Both the position numbers and the translations under genes were made by a program. The notes below the pieces were generated by a model. It was not told where the DNA came from, did not search any database, and saw nothing but the letters and a program-made list of their open reading frames with translations. 64,000 nucleotides of DNA from Flavobacterium weaverense (GTDB lineage: Bacteria; Bacteroidota; Bacteroidia; Flavobacteriales; Flavobacteriaceae), in assembly GCF_003688495.1 (NCBI RefSeq), contig NZ_REFH01000010.1, positions 124,001 through 188,000 on the forward strand. Reading direction: 5' to 3'. Positions 18,216 through 26,700 of this stretch are shown here, piece after piece. Each line of letters begins with the position of its first letter. Position 1 is the stretch's first letter.

Positions 18216-18388
18216 AACCACTTCATCTTTGAATATACTGTAAAAGGCCATTCATTTTTGTCCTGTTGAGCGCAGTCAAAACCCTTTTTACAAGTCATAT
18301 CTAATCTCGACTAAAAGCCTGTCCTGAACGCATTCGAAGGGCTCCATTTGACAAGAAACATAACAGTAAATTTAAAGCACAGTTGGTA
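18216..18388 (+). repeat. 173-bp inverted-end element, copy 5
   Basis: 173 bp, near-identical to copy 4, same first-base change (AACCACTTC). Confidence 0.8.
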
Positions 18389-18440
18389 TAATTACTATCT
18401 ACTATTCACTATTTACTAATCACTATTTACTAATCACTAA

Positions 18441-18613
18441 TACCACTTCGTCTTTTAATATACTGCAAAAGGCTATTCATTTTTGTCCGTTTGAGCGCAG
18501 TCGAAACCTTTTTTACAAGTCATTTATAATCTCGACTAAAAGCCTGTCCTGAGCGCATGCGAAGGGCTCGATTTGACAAAAAACAAAACAGTATATTTAA
18601 AACGAAATTGGTA
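18441..18613 (+). repeat. 173-bp inverted-end element, copy 6
   Basis: 173 bp; starts TACCACTTCGTC, ends AACGAAATTGGTA. The internal motif reads GAGCGCATGCGAAGGGCTCG. Confidence 0.8.
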
Positions 18614-18797
18614 TAATAATAGAAATTCTATAAAGAAGATTTTACAAATGATGCATGTCAAATATATAGGATTTGTATCCAAAGCAATATGCAATAGTGC
18701 TGCTATAATCAACGAGCAGCACCGAAAAAGACACTAAACCATTAACCTACGATTACGAATAAACAATCATTTTAACAGTAACCCACATCTAAAAAAA

Positions 18798-19109
18798 ATG
18801 AAACCAAACAAACACCTGACTTGCTTATTTGATCGCTTAATTGAAGACCAAACAATTCATCCCACCCACATCAGTTTGTACTTTACTTTATTTCAGTATT
18901 GGAACATCAATCACTTCCAAAACCCCATCAGCATCACCCGTGAGGAAATGATGCTCAGCAGTAAAATAGGATCTAGAGCTACTTATCACAAGTGTATGCG
19001 AGAACTCAATGATAAAGGTTATATAAAATACATACCTACTTTTAATCCATTTAAAGCCAGTTCAGTTCAGTTATTTAACTTTTCAGAAGCAGACACTTTG
19101 GAGATATAA
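18798..19109 (+). CDS. Small winged-helix-like protein, replication/transcription regulator type
   Basis: 103 aa, soluble. The middle (MLSSKIGSRATYHKCMRELNDKGYIKY, about 51-77) reads like a winged helix-turn-helix: a recognition-helix-like RATYHKCMREL and a wing entry KGYIKY. The N-terminal helix LYFTLFQYWNINHF resembles plasmid or phage replication-initiator N-domains. I recall similar short proteins recurring in Flavobacterium accessory regions, but cannot name a family. It stands alone, just left of the cassette with DUF5675. Confidence 0.6.
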   Translation: MKPNKHLTCLFDRLIEDQTIHPTHISLYFTLFQYWNINHFQNPISITREEMMLSSKIGSRATYHKCMRELNDKGYIKYIPTFNPFKASSVQLFNFSEADTLEI

Positions 19110-19248
19110 ATACTTTAAGATAGAATGTCTGCAGTACACACCCCATAATATATACATGCCCCCTTTAAAGTATAGCTCCATAATAAATAACCTTATTTCC
19201 AATACTTCTCATATAACCTCCCATCAATTAATTCTCAATTCCGTTTCG

Positions 19249-19305
19249 AATTCCCCTCCTTTGGAGGGGTGCCCGCCGCGGCGGGTGGGGTGGTAAATAT
19301 TTACT
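19249..19305. repeat. REP-like GC-rich repeat, left copy
   Basis: Contains CCCCTCCTTTGGAGGGG and GCCCGC-CGCG-GCGGGTGGGG, able to fold into adjacent hairpins, then GGTAAATATTTACTC. The right copy at 21910-21966 is nearly identical and in the same orientation. Confidence 0.75.
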
Positions 19306-19807
19306 CAAAAACTAAATCGTTAACCATTATCAATGACAATATCATCCATGAAAAAAGTAAAAACTGGAGTAACCATCAATGATTAGTTGTTACCGTCATC
19401 ATAACCGGAGGCGCAGAGTTCATCAAGCAAAAAATTGAAAACTTAATTTCAAAGAAACTCATTTAAAAAAAAAGGCAAGTAGACAAAAACGAATATGAAT
19501 GACTCTCGTTATGCGATTGCTTCGTTCCTCGCAATGACTCCACAACCCGAACTGTTTCTGTGCCTACCGATATAACCCATAACAATTTCACCCAGAGCTT
19601 GTCGAAGGGAATAACCGAAAACAAAAAACTTCGTGCCTTAGAGTCTTCGTGGCTAATCACATACTAGCTACCGCATAACGCATAACGGAAAACAGATAAC
19701 CTTAGCGCCTTAATGGTTAAACAGATAACCCAAAACGGAAAACATATAACCCAAAACGGAAAACATATAACCCAAAACAGATAACCGATAACAGAAACCC
19801 CTAAAAA

Positions 19808-19839
19808 AAAAGAGTCCAGACACAAAGTCTGGACTCTCA
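19808..19839 (-). terminator. Terminator of the four-gene minus-strand cassette
   Basis: Stem GAGTCCAGAC / GTCTGGACTC around ACAAA, with a run of nine A before it on the plus strand, i.e. U-tract on the minus strand. It lies about 35 bases past the last stop codon of the cassette. Confidence 0.75.
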
Positions 19840-19869
19840 AACAAAAACATCATAAAAGAAATAATTCAA

Positions 19870-20064
19870 TTACTTCTCTTTTCGAAACACTTTTTTAAGC
19901 AGTATAGAAATACTGAAACTAACAACTGCGCCAATAACACCAAGTAAAATAGTTTTCAATAAATCATCCGAATTTAAATTCGGCAAGACACTCAAAAAAG
20001 TACCACTAGCAGTCCCTATTAAAGGACTGTTACTCCCTTGCATTAAGTTCCGAATTATGATCAC
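19870..20064 (-). CDS. Small membrane protein, holin-like
   Basis: 64 aa with one clear C-terminal membrane segment (TILLGVIGAVVSFSISILL, about 38-57) and a basic tail KKVFRKEK. An alternative start at Met8 (20043) is possible; either way the gene overlaps the end of the upstream gene, showing translational coupling. Last gene of the cassette. The size and topology recall holins, but no family can be named. Function unknown. Confidence 0.55.
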   Translation of the reverse strand: MIIIRNLMQGSNSPLIGTASGTFLSVLPNLNSDDLLKTILLGVIGAVVSFSISILLKKVFRKEK

Positions 20065-20257
20065 TAGTCAATTGACTAACTGCCGAGAGAACACCACCGG
20101 CAACTGTAAAATATCCCGCTAGGGTAACTATTGTAAGCGGCAGAACAACAGGGGCTGCCATAATACTGCCACCAACTCCCGCCATAACAAGACCAATAGT
20201 ACGAAGTAATTTAAAAAATTTCGGAGTAGGAGCCTTAGCTCGTTTTAATATAGTCAT
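20030..20257 (-). CDS. Small hydrophobic protein of unknown function
   Basis: 75 aa. A basic N-terminus (MTILKRAKAPTPKFFKLL) precedes two membrane-type segments rich in Gly, Ala and Val (about 20-36 and 40-60). It begins 12 bases after the DUF5675 stop and overlaps the next gene by 35 bases. It may form a two-component membrane unit with that gene. Confidence 0.6.
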   Translation of the reverse strand: MTILKRAKAPTPKFFKLLRTIGLVMAGVGGSIMAAPVVLPLTIVTLAGYFTVAGGVLSAVSQLTSDHNSELNARE

Positions 20258-20269
20258 AATTTTATCTTT

Positions 20270-20683
20270 TTATAATTCCGATAAGGAATAAGATTGAACA
20301 AGTAATAAAATACTCTCTTTGGTTTCCAACTGAGGATAAATCAACTTTTTAAGCGTGTCAAAAGCTTTTCTAGACTGGGTTCCAGAACCGGCACCCGAAA
20401 GCTGACTCACGGGTGCAATGCACCCTCGAAGTTCAGTTAGGGCATTATTCGCAGGATGAAACAAGATCAAATTCCTGTTAGGAATATCCAAAATTTCAAA
20501 ATGCCAGCCAAATCGCTTACTATAACGCTTCTCGATAAAATATTCTCCCTCTGGAATACAGGAAACTTGTGGTAGGTTACGCTTGTAGGGCAGCTCAATC
20601 GTATAACATATTAACCGACCTTGATATACAAGTTTTCCATTGGTTCCTACGGGAAAATAAGTTCTGGTTAAAACCAAAACCAT
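20270..20683 (-). CDS. DUF5675-family protein
   Basis: 137 aa, no signal peptide. Features matching the DUF5675 pattern as I know it: the LTRTYFPVGTNGKLVY start, CYTIELPYKRN, CIPEGEYFIEKRYSKRFG, and a conserved ILFHPANNALTELRGCIAP core. The His and Cys in that core recall the His/Cys pair of L,D-transpeptidase-like folds, which is inference. DUF5675 proteins are often in or near phage-derived regions. The start codon lies one base past the stop of the 251-aa gene. Confidence 0.75.
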   Translation of the reverse strand: MVLVLTRTYFPVGTNGKLVYQGRLICYTIELPYKRNLPQVSCIPEGEYFIEKRYSKRFGWHFEILDIPNRNLILFHPANNALTELRGCIAPVSQLSGAGSGTQSRKAFDTLKKLIYPQLETKESILLLVQSYSLSEL

Positions 20684-20684
20684 T

Positions 20685-21440
20685 TTAAAGTCCGCTTACG
20701 GCAACTAACGCCAATGGGTTATACGATCCATTTTTTAGACTGTACATCTGACCATTAACTTCTTGGTAGAATTCAATACCCACTGCTAGAAAAAGAGGCT
20801 TTGTACTATTCGCAGTTACCGTATTAACGTGATTTATCGCTACTGTAGGAATTATATTCCATGGTAGAGGAGCAGTTTCTTTATTGGCAGAAACAAAGGT
20901 TTCGGCCTCAAAATCAACTTCGCTTCCTCCGGAAATAATTTTAAAATGAGTCGTTCCAGAGGGAGCAGAAATCATATTTGCTGGAACAAAAGGAGCAATG
21001 GTAACCGATATTTCACCAGTAACACGGTCGATGTTACTAACGTAGGGAACAAACAGGCAAGAGCCTAAGGTACTGTTTAAGTTAAAGTCAAATCCTGTCA
21101 ACAATTCGGCTTCTCCATCAATTACATTACGCAAACCACGTATGCTAGTCGTATCAGCTTGAATAACCTTAATCATAGACTGGGTCAAACGGCTCACCAT
21201 TCTACTGTCAGAAGAGTTCAAAAGCAAGGTGCGCAGTGATAATCTTAATGTTTTACCTGCCTTTCCAGCTCTTCCAAATTCAGATCCATTTTCTCGTGTA
21301 CGTTGAAAAGCAGGATCATTTGCAATTCTTTTTGCATCAAGGCCTCCTTTTTCGCGGGCTAGATGACCATCTTTAGTCTTGTAAAAAGTAATATCTCCGA
21401 TAGTACCTCTTAATTTAATAATACCTTTTTGTTGGGCCAT
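20685..21440 (-). CDS. 251-aa cassette protein of unknown function
   Basis: 251 aa, no signal peptide or membrane segment. The N-terminal 60 residues are basic and glycine-rich (GTIGDITFYKTKDGHLAREK), then a helical stretch, and from about 110 beta-rich sequence that looks like two Ig-like or tail-type domains (VTGEISVTIAPFVPANM, FLAVGIEFYQEVNGQMYSL). The N-terminal theme resembles DUF6266-type Bacteroidota proteins, but I cannot assign it. First gene of a tight operon with DUF5675 and two tiny membrane proteins; a virion- or particle-like structural role is conceivable. Confidence 0.65.
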   Translation of the reverse strand: MAQQKGIIKLRGTIGDITFYKTKDGHLAREKGGLDAKRIANDPAFQRTRENGSEFGRAGKAGKTLRLSLRTLLLNSSDSRMVSRLTQSMIKVIQADTTSIRGLRNVIDGEAELLTGFDFNLNSTLGSCLFVPYVSNIDRVTGEISVTIAPFVPANMISAPSGTTHFKIISGGSEVDFEAETFVSANKETAPLPWNIIPTVAINHVNTVTANSTKPLFLAVGIEFYQEVNGQMYSLKNGSYNPLALVAVSGL

Positions 21441-22566
21441 AATTTCTAATTGTTAAATGTAGATGTATAAAATGTTAGGTACATTTTTTCAAACCTGATA
21501 AAACCAATTTCGATGCATCTAAAAGCGGATTTACAGTACAAATCTCTGTTTAATTAATTGTAAATCAATAGCGTAGGGTTCTGTAAAGACCATAAAAGAC
21601 TAATAAGATCATAATAGCCTATTTTGACACCATAGAATTCTATGTTTCATTGGAAAACAGTGTTCAATATCTTTTATCAAGCCACATTTCAATACCAAAT
21701 AAGAATGCCTTTTTACTTTAAACTAGTCAGATTGTTTATTCCTAATCCTTAAAAAATAGGAAATTTTACCTATCTAGGAGATTAATCCGTTCATGAGAAT
21801 GATAAAATAAACCATTAGATGGAACAGATTTCTTCTTGCAAAACAGTTAACCATCTCAGCTGCTCTTTCAATTCCCCTATCCAATTCCCCTATCTAATTC
21901 CGTTATCTAATTCCCCTCCTTTGGAGGGGTGCCCGCAGCAGCGGGTGGGGTGGTAACTATTTACTAACCAAAACGCTAATCCAAAACGCGTATAATTCAT
22001 CACTAAGTACGATTGCTTCGTTCCTCGCAACGACTCTAAAAGACGATCGATGCAAATTTTTTCCGTTTCTACAAACAAAACCCAAAGCATAAAACCCATA
22101 CCGTATAACCTAAAATTAAAACCTTCGTGCCTTAGCGCCTTCGTGGCTAAACAAAAACTTGCTGACGCATAACGGAAAACAGATAACCCATAACTCATAA
22201 CCGATACCGTATAACCGAAAATAAAAACCTTCGTGCCTTAGCGCCTTCGTGGCTAAGCACAAACTTGCTGACGCATAACGCATAACGCATAACGGAAAAC
22301 AGATAACCCATAACTCATAATTCATAACTCATAATCGCAAACAGAAAACCTTAGCGCCTTTGTGGCTAATCACATACTAGCTACCTCATAACGGAAAACA
22401 GACAACCCATAACAGAAAACGGATAACCCACAATCGATAACTCAAAAAAATAAGCATTTACTTATTAAATAAATAATATTCCATAACTTTGAAAAGCAAA
22501 TTCTGCTTCTGCAAATAAAAATAGAGATACTAGCAAGCAAAAGCATGGATAAAGCATGGATAAAGC
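21441..22566. other. Repeat-rich gap right of the four-gene cassette
   Basis: No convincing gene. After about 400 bases of ordinary AT-rich sequence come the same blocks as on the left side, in the same order: CCCCTCCTTTGGAGGGG (21910-21966), CGATTGCTTCGTTCCTCGCA (about 22011-22037), CTTCGTGCCTTAGCGCC phrases (22128, 22237, 22345) and ATAACGGAAAACAGATAACC tracts to about 22440. Confidence 0.7.
21910..21966. repeat. REP-like GC-rich repeat, right copy
   Basis: Near-identical to 19249-19305, same orientation; differences are at the loop (GCAGCAGC instead of GCCGCGGC) and GGTAACTATTTACT. Confidence 0.75.
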
Positions 22567-22770
22567 ATGAAAACAGAACTGAAAAGAGTATGTATTTACC
22601 CGAAAGACGTTCAGAGGATTACAGGAAAAAGTTATCGTTATGCACGATTACTTTTAATTACTATTAAAAAGCAATTAAATAAACAAGAACATCAATTCGT
22701 AAGCATTGAAGAATTTTGTTTGTATACGGGCTTAAAATTAGAACTGGTACAGCCGCTGATTGTGGGTTAA
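22567..22770 (+). CDS. Small HTH-like protein of unknown function
   Basis: 67 aa, basic, soluble. KDVQRITGKSYRYARLLLITIKKQLNK (13-39) reads like a helix-turn-helix of the kind found in small proteins of Flavobacterium accessory regions. The second half (FVSIEEFCLYTGLKLELVQPLI) resembles another short HTH. It may bind DNA. A TAACTTTG motif at 22484-22491 could be its -7 element. It stands alone. Confidence 0.6.
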   Translation: MKTELKRVCIYPKDVQRITGKSYRYARLLLITIKKQLNKQEHQFVSIEEFCLYTGLKLELVQPLIVG

Positions 22771-23181
22771 ACAGTTGAGTTAAAGTGCTCATATACCTTT
22801 TCATAGATTCAGAGAACTAGTTCAATAACCAGTTCAGTCAAGTTCTTTAGGTAGGTGTCTGTTAGCTAGTGGATTACAAGTTGTGCTATATGTTTCTAAT
22901 GCGGATGTATCTTCTATGGTTTAAAAATGCAGCATAATTTTCAGTTCAAATTATTTATATTTGATTAATTAACTATTTTTGCAGGAGTAAGAAAAAGTGC
23001 TAAATTATAGTAAACATAGCTGAGGCACTTGTTATTAATTGTTACAATTGTCATTACTATTGATTTTTGTAATTAATACTTGCCATTGCCATTAATTTTT
23101 GCCACTGTCATTGATTTTTGTCATTGCTATTGATTTTTGCAATTACCATTACCATTAATTTTAGAAAACACATAATATTAC
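22771..23181. other. Gap with a degenerate tandem repeat before rfbD
   Basis: No gene. From about 23038 to 23163 the sequence is a degenerate array of units such as TTGTCATTGATTTTTG and TTGCCATTAATTTTTG, about 15-18 bases each. Two TAnnTTTG-like motifs (22956-22963, 22974-22981) lie before it but lack a well-spaced -33 box. Confidence 0.65.
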
Positions 23182-24036
23182 ATGAAAAAAAGAATACTAG
23201 TTACAGGAGCCAATGGTCAATTAGGCTCAGAGCTGAGACAAATTGCTGTAAATAAAACCCAATACGAGTGGATTTTTACTGATTATCAAGAGTTGGATTT
23301 ATGTGATTTAACTAATTTAGAGGAAAAAGTAGCAGAAATCAATCCTCAAATCATTATTAATTGCGCAGCACATACTGCTGTTGATAAAGCAGAGACGGAA
23401 GTGGAACTTTCAGATGTATTAAATCATCAGTCGGTAGCGATTTTGGCAAAATGGAGTCAGGCTAATGAATGTAAGTTAATACATGTTTCTACTGATTATG
23501 TTTTTGACGGCAACTCAGCGGTGGCTTTGACCGAAACCGCACAAACGAATCCTATTAATGTGTATGGTGTTACTAAATTGGCAGGAGAGAAAGCTTGTGT
23601 ACAACAAAATCCAAAGGCAATAATTATCCGCACTTCATGGGTATATTCCAGTTTTGGGAATAATTTTGTAAAAACGATGTCTCGCCTGATGCAAGAAAGG
23701 GATAGTCTAAATGTGGTTAATGATCAGATAGGAAGCCCAACCTATGCCGCTGATTTAGCACGAGCCATCATGACCATCATCGAACATAGAAATTGGCAAC
23801 CTGGTATTTATAATTTTTCGAATGAAGGTGAAATTAGTTGGTACGAATTTGCTTTAGCGATTCAAGAAATTGGCGGTTTTGAGTGTGAAGTTGACGGAAT
23901 TTCAGCCTCTAATTATCCGACACCTGCTAAAAGACCAGCCTATTCGTTATTGGATAAAAGTAAAATAAAAATTACTTTTGGTGTGGTTGTTCCTCATTAT
24001 AAAGAAAGTTTGAGAAAGATGATGGAGTTATTATAA
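23182..24036 (+). CDS. rfbD: dTDP-4-dehydrorhamnose reductase
   Basis: 284 aa, usual length. Extended SDR with the NAD(P)-binding GANGQLGSEL (7-16), STDYVFDG, and YGVTKLAGEK carrying the catalytic Tyr and Lys. It reduces dTDP-4-dehydro-L-rhamnose to dTDP-L-rhamnose in the cytoplasm, the last step of the pathway. First gene of the sugar-nucleotide cluster; 152 bases separate it from rfbB. Confidence 0.93.
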   Translation: MKKRILVTGANGQLGSELRQIAVNKTQYEWIFTDYQELDLCDLTNLEEKVAEINPQIIINCAAHTAVDKAETEVELSDVLNHQSVAILAKWSQANECKLIHVSTDYVFDGNSAVALTETAQTNPINVYGVTKLAGEKACVQQNPKAIIIRTSWVYSSFGNNFVKTMSRLMQERDSLNVVNDQIGSPTYAADLARAIMTIIEHRNWQPGIYNFSNEGEISWYEFALAIQEIGGFECEVDGISASNYPTPAKRPAYSLLDKSKIKITFGVVVPHYKESLRKMMELL

Positions 24037-24188
24037 ATTAAAACGAATTTAACAATGAATTAATCGGATAGATTTTAATCATTAAATAGTTTATAGAACT
24101 TTGATTTTGTAGAGGTAGTTGATGAAGAATCTTTCATGGACTTTTAAAAAAAAAATAATTCGTAAAATTCGTAACAAAGAAAATAGAA

Positions 24189-25235
24189 ATGAAAAAAATT
24201 TTAATAACCGGTGGAGCGGGTTTTATAGGATCACATGTTGTAAGACGTTTTGTAAATAAATATCCTAATTATCAAATTTTTAATTTGGATGCGTTGACCT
24301 ATGCAGGAAATCTAGAAAACATTACGGATATTCAAGATGCTCCAAATTATACTTTTGTAAAAGGAGATATAGTCGATGCTGCTTTTATAGATGCTCTTTT
24401 TATGGAACATCAATTTGATGGAGTACTACATTTGGCAGCAGAGTCACATGTAGATCGTTCCATTACTGATCCATTGTCATTTGTGAAAACAAATGTTATT
24501 GGAACGGTCAATTTGCTGAATGCGGCTAAGATGATCTGGAAAGACAATAAGGAAAATAAACGTTTTTATCACATAAGCACCGATGAGGTTTATGGTAGTT
24601 TAGGTTCAGAAGGATTGTTTACAGAAACTACGTCTTACGACCCTAATTCTCCGTACTCCGCTTCTAAAGCGAGCTCCGATCATTTCGTAAGAGCCTATGG
24701 TGAAACATATGATTTTCCGTATGTTTTGACTAATTGTTCTAACAATTACGGACCTTTTCATTTTCCAGAAAAATTAATTCCGTTATTTATAAATAATATA
24801 ATTCAAAATAAACCTTTGCCGGTTTATGGTGATGGAAAATATACGCGCGATTGGTTATTTGTAGAAGACCATGCGGTAGCAATTGATTTGGTCTTTCACG
24901 AAGGTATAAATCATGACACCTATAATATAGGTGGTTTTAATGAGTGGCAAAATATCGATTTGGTAAAGCTGCTTTGCAAAATCATGGATGAAAAGTTAGG
25001 AAGAGCAGTAGGAACTTCAGAAAAATTAATTGCTTATGTGAAAGATCGTCCAGGACATGATTTGAGGTATGCTATCGATGCTACGAAGATTAATAAAGAA
25101 TTAGGTTGGGAGCCTTCCGTAACCTTTGAAGAGGGATTGGAAAAAACAGTAAATTGGTATCTTGAAAATGAAACGTGGTTGAATAACATTACTTCGGGAG
25201 AATACGCAACTTACTATGAGAAGCAGTATAAGTAA
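24189..25235 (+). CDS. rfbB: dTDP-glucose 4,6-dehydratase
   Basis: 348 aa. NAD-binding GGAGFIGSHV (7-16), the STDEVYGSLG stretch with the Thr-Asp-Glu catalytic set, and YSASKASSDH with Tyr and Lys. It converts dTDP-glucose to dTDP-4-keto-6-deoxyglucose, the branch point to many deoxysugars. It lies between rfbD and a four-helix-bundle gene. Confidence 0.95.
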   Translation: MKKILITGGAGFIGSHVVRRFVNKYPNYQIFNLDALTYAGNLENITDIQDAPNYTFVKGDIVDAAFIDALFMEHQFDGVLHLAAESHVDRSITDPLSFVKTNVIGTVNLLNAAKMIWKDNKENKRFYHISTDEVYGSLGSEGLFTETTSYDPNSPYSASKASSDHFVRAYGETYDFPYVLTNCSNNYGPFHFPEKLIPLFINNIIQNKPLPVYGDGKYTRDWLFVEDHAVAIDLVFHEGINHDTYNIGGFNEWQNIDLVKLLCKIMDEKLGRAVGTSEKLIAYVKDRPGHDLRYAIDATKINKELGWEPSVTFEEGLEKTVNWYLENETWLNNITSGEYATYYEKQYK

Positions 25236-25397
25236 TTCGTGAATCGTGAATTGTAATTCGTGAAATGTTTAAAATGAATTAGTATCAATGTTTCATGTTG
25301 TATACATTGTAACTGCGTAAAATGTGAGTAACCGTAGTTTGGAAATAACTAAACATATTTTGGACTTATACGATGTATAAATACTAAATAAGAATTG

Positions 25398-25439
25398 ATT
25401 CGAATTACGCATTTCGAATTATTAATTAGGAAATAAAAC
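25398..25439 (+). repeat. Duplicated 42-base leader, copy 1
   Basis: The 42 bases directly before the four-helix-bundle ATG match the 42 bases directly before the rfbA ATG at 34 positions. Both contain an inverted TTCGAA pair (ATTCGAATTACG...TTCGAATTA) and end GAAATAAAA. Confidence 0.7.
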
Positions 25440-25790
25440 ATGAAAGATCACAAAGATTTAGATGTTTGGATTCAATCGATGTTGCTAGTTGAAGACATTT
25501 ATGCATTAACAAAGAATTTCCCTTCAGATGAAAAATATGGATTATCTAGCCAAATAAAAAGAGCAGTGGTTTCAGTCCCAAGTAATATAGCGGAAGGAGC
25601 AAGCAGAAAAGGTGACAAAGAATTTATACAATTTTTATATATTGCAATGGGGTCATTATCAGAATTAGAAACACAATTAATATTATGTAATCGATTGCAA
25701 TTTGTAAATTCAATTGAAATTTATCTACATCAGATTGAAAAAATTAAAAAAATGCTTTTTGGTCTTATTAGATACGTAAATAACAAATAA
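25440..25790 (+). CDS. Four-helix-bundle protein (23S rRNA intervening-sequence type)
   Basis: 116 aa, all-helical. The opening KDHKDLDVWIQSMLLVEDIYALTKNFPSDEKYGLSSQIKRA and VSVPSNIAEGASRKGDKEF are hallmarks of the four-helix-bundle family first seen in 23S rRNA intervening sequences. The biochemical role is unknown; free-standing copies are common in Bacteroidota polysaccharide loci. It is inserted between rfbB and rfbA, and its leader is duplicated before rfbA, suggesting an insertion that copied the regulatory segment. Confidence 0.9.
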   Translation: MKDHKDLDVWIQSMLLVEDIYALTKNFPSDEKYGLSSQIKRAVVSVPSNIAEGASRKGDKEFIQFLYIAMGSLSELETQLILCNRLQFVNSIEIYLHQIEKIKKMLFGLIRYVNNK

Positions 25791-25797
25791 TTACTTA

Positions 25798-25839
25798 ATT
25801 CGAATCACGATCTTCGAATTACAAATTACGAAATAAAAA
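25798..25839 (+). repeat. Duplicated 42-base leader, copy 2
   Basis: Copy of 25398-25439 (34 of 42 identical), directly before the rfbA ATG. Probably the original leader of rfbA. Confidence 0.7.
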
Positions 25840-26700
25840 ATGAAAGGAATTATATTAGCCGGCGGATCCGGTACACGTTTGCATCCGTTGACACTTGTAA
25901 TGAGTAAACAAATGATGCCTGTTTATGATAAGCCCATGATTTATTACCCGTTATCCACTTTAATGATGGCTGGAATAAGTGAAATATTAATTATTTCGAC
26001 ACCACATGATTTACCAAATTTCAAAAAGTTATTGGGAGATGGAAAATCAATAGGTTGCAAATTCAGTTATGCAGAACAAGCAATTCCAAATGGTTTAGCG
26101 CAAGCATTTGTTATTGGTGAAGAATTTATTGGTAATGACAGTGTTGCTTTAGTATTAGGAGATAATATTTTCTTTGGTGCTAATATGGATCAATTATTAC
26201 GATCGAATACAAAACCAGAGGGTGGAGTCGTTTTTGCATACCACGTGTCGGATCCTGAGCGTTATGGTGTAGTAGAATTCGACAAATATTTAAAGGCACT
26301 TTCTATCGAAGAAAAGCCATTAGAGCCAAAATCTAATTATGCAGTTCCAGGATTGTATTTTTATGACAATTCAGTTGTTGAAATCGCAAAAAATATTAAG
26401 CCAAGTGCCCGTGGTGAATATGAAATCACGGATGTTAACAAAGTTTATTTAGAGAAAGGGCTTCTGAAAGTGGGGATTTTAAGTAGAGGAACTGCTTGGT
26501 TAGATACAGGTACTTTCAATAGTTTAATGCAGGCTGGACAATTTGTTCAGGTCATAGAGGAACGTCAAGGTTTAAAGGTGGGGTGTATTGAAGAAATTGC
26601 TTGGCGACAAGGTTTCATTACAGAGAAAGAGTTGAAAAAACTTGCTGAACCACTTAGAAAATCAGGTTATGGTGAATACCTTTTAAGCTTGTTAAAATAA
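25840..26700 (+). CDS. rfbA: Glucose-1-phosphate thymidylyltransferase
   Basis: 286 aa. Nucleotidyltransferase signature [13 protein letters not shown] (6-18), then [23 protein letters not shown] region and [19 protein letters not shown]. It makes dTDP-glucose from dTTP and glucose-1-phosphate, the substrate of RfbB. The order here is D-B-(helical protein)-A, and rfbC is absent. Confidence 0.95.
   Translation: MKGIILAGGSGTRLHPLTLVMSKQMMPVYDKPMIYYPLSTLMMAGISEILIISTPHDLPNFKKLLGDGKSIGCKFSYAEQAIPNGLAQAFVIGEEFIGNDSVALVLGDNIFFGANMDQLLRSNTKPEGGVVFAYHVSDPERYGVVEFDKYLKALSIEEKPLEPKSNYAVPGLYFYDNSVVEIAKNIKPSARGEYEITDVNKVYLEKGLLKVGILSRGTAWLDTGTFNSLMQAGQFVQVIEERQGLKVGCIEEIAWRQGFITEKELKKLAEPLRKSGYGEYLLSLLK

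Larger units (their letters stand above)
17696..18797. other. Gene-free gap with four tandem 173-bp elements
   Basis: No coding region. Elements begin at 17750, 17984, 18216 and 18441, giving a higher-order period of about 225-234 bp. The 52-60-base spacers consist of TACTAATCACTATT-type simple repeats. Confidence 0.75.
19110..19869. other. Repeat-rich gap left of the four-gene cassette
   Basis: No gene. In order: a GC-rich REP-like block (19249-19305, CCCCTCCTTTGGAGGGG), a block GCGATTGCTTCGTTCCTCGC (about 19513-19540), a block CTTCGTGCCTTAG...GTGGCTAATCAC (about 19628-19665), and ATAACGGAAAACAGATAACC tracts to about 19795. The same order recurs on the far side of the cassette. A terminator closes it. 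Confidence 0.7.

Noticed and set aside
17750..18613. Possible CRISPR-like array of 173-bp units
   Set aside because: Repeats are far too long, and the spacers are alike rather than unique.
21890..22325. Two overlapping minus-strand frames of 102 and 69 aa with repeated phrases
   Set aside because: They are translations of dispersed repeats (ATKALRHEGF repeated), not genes.
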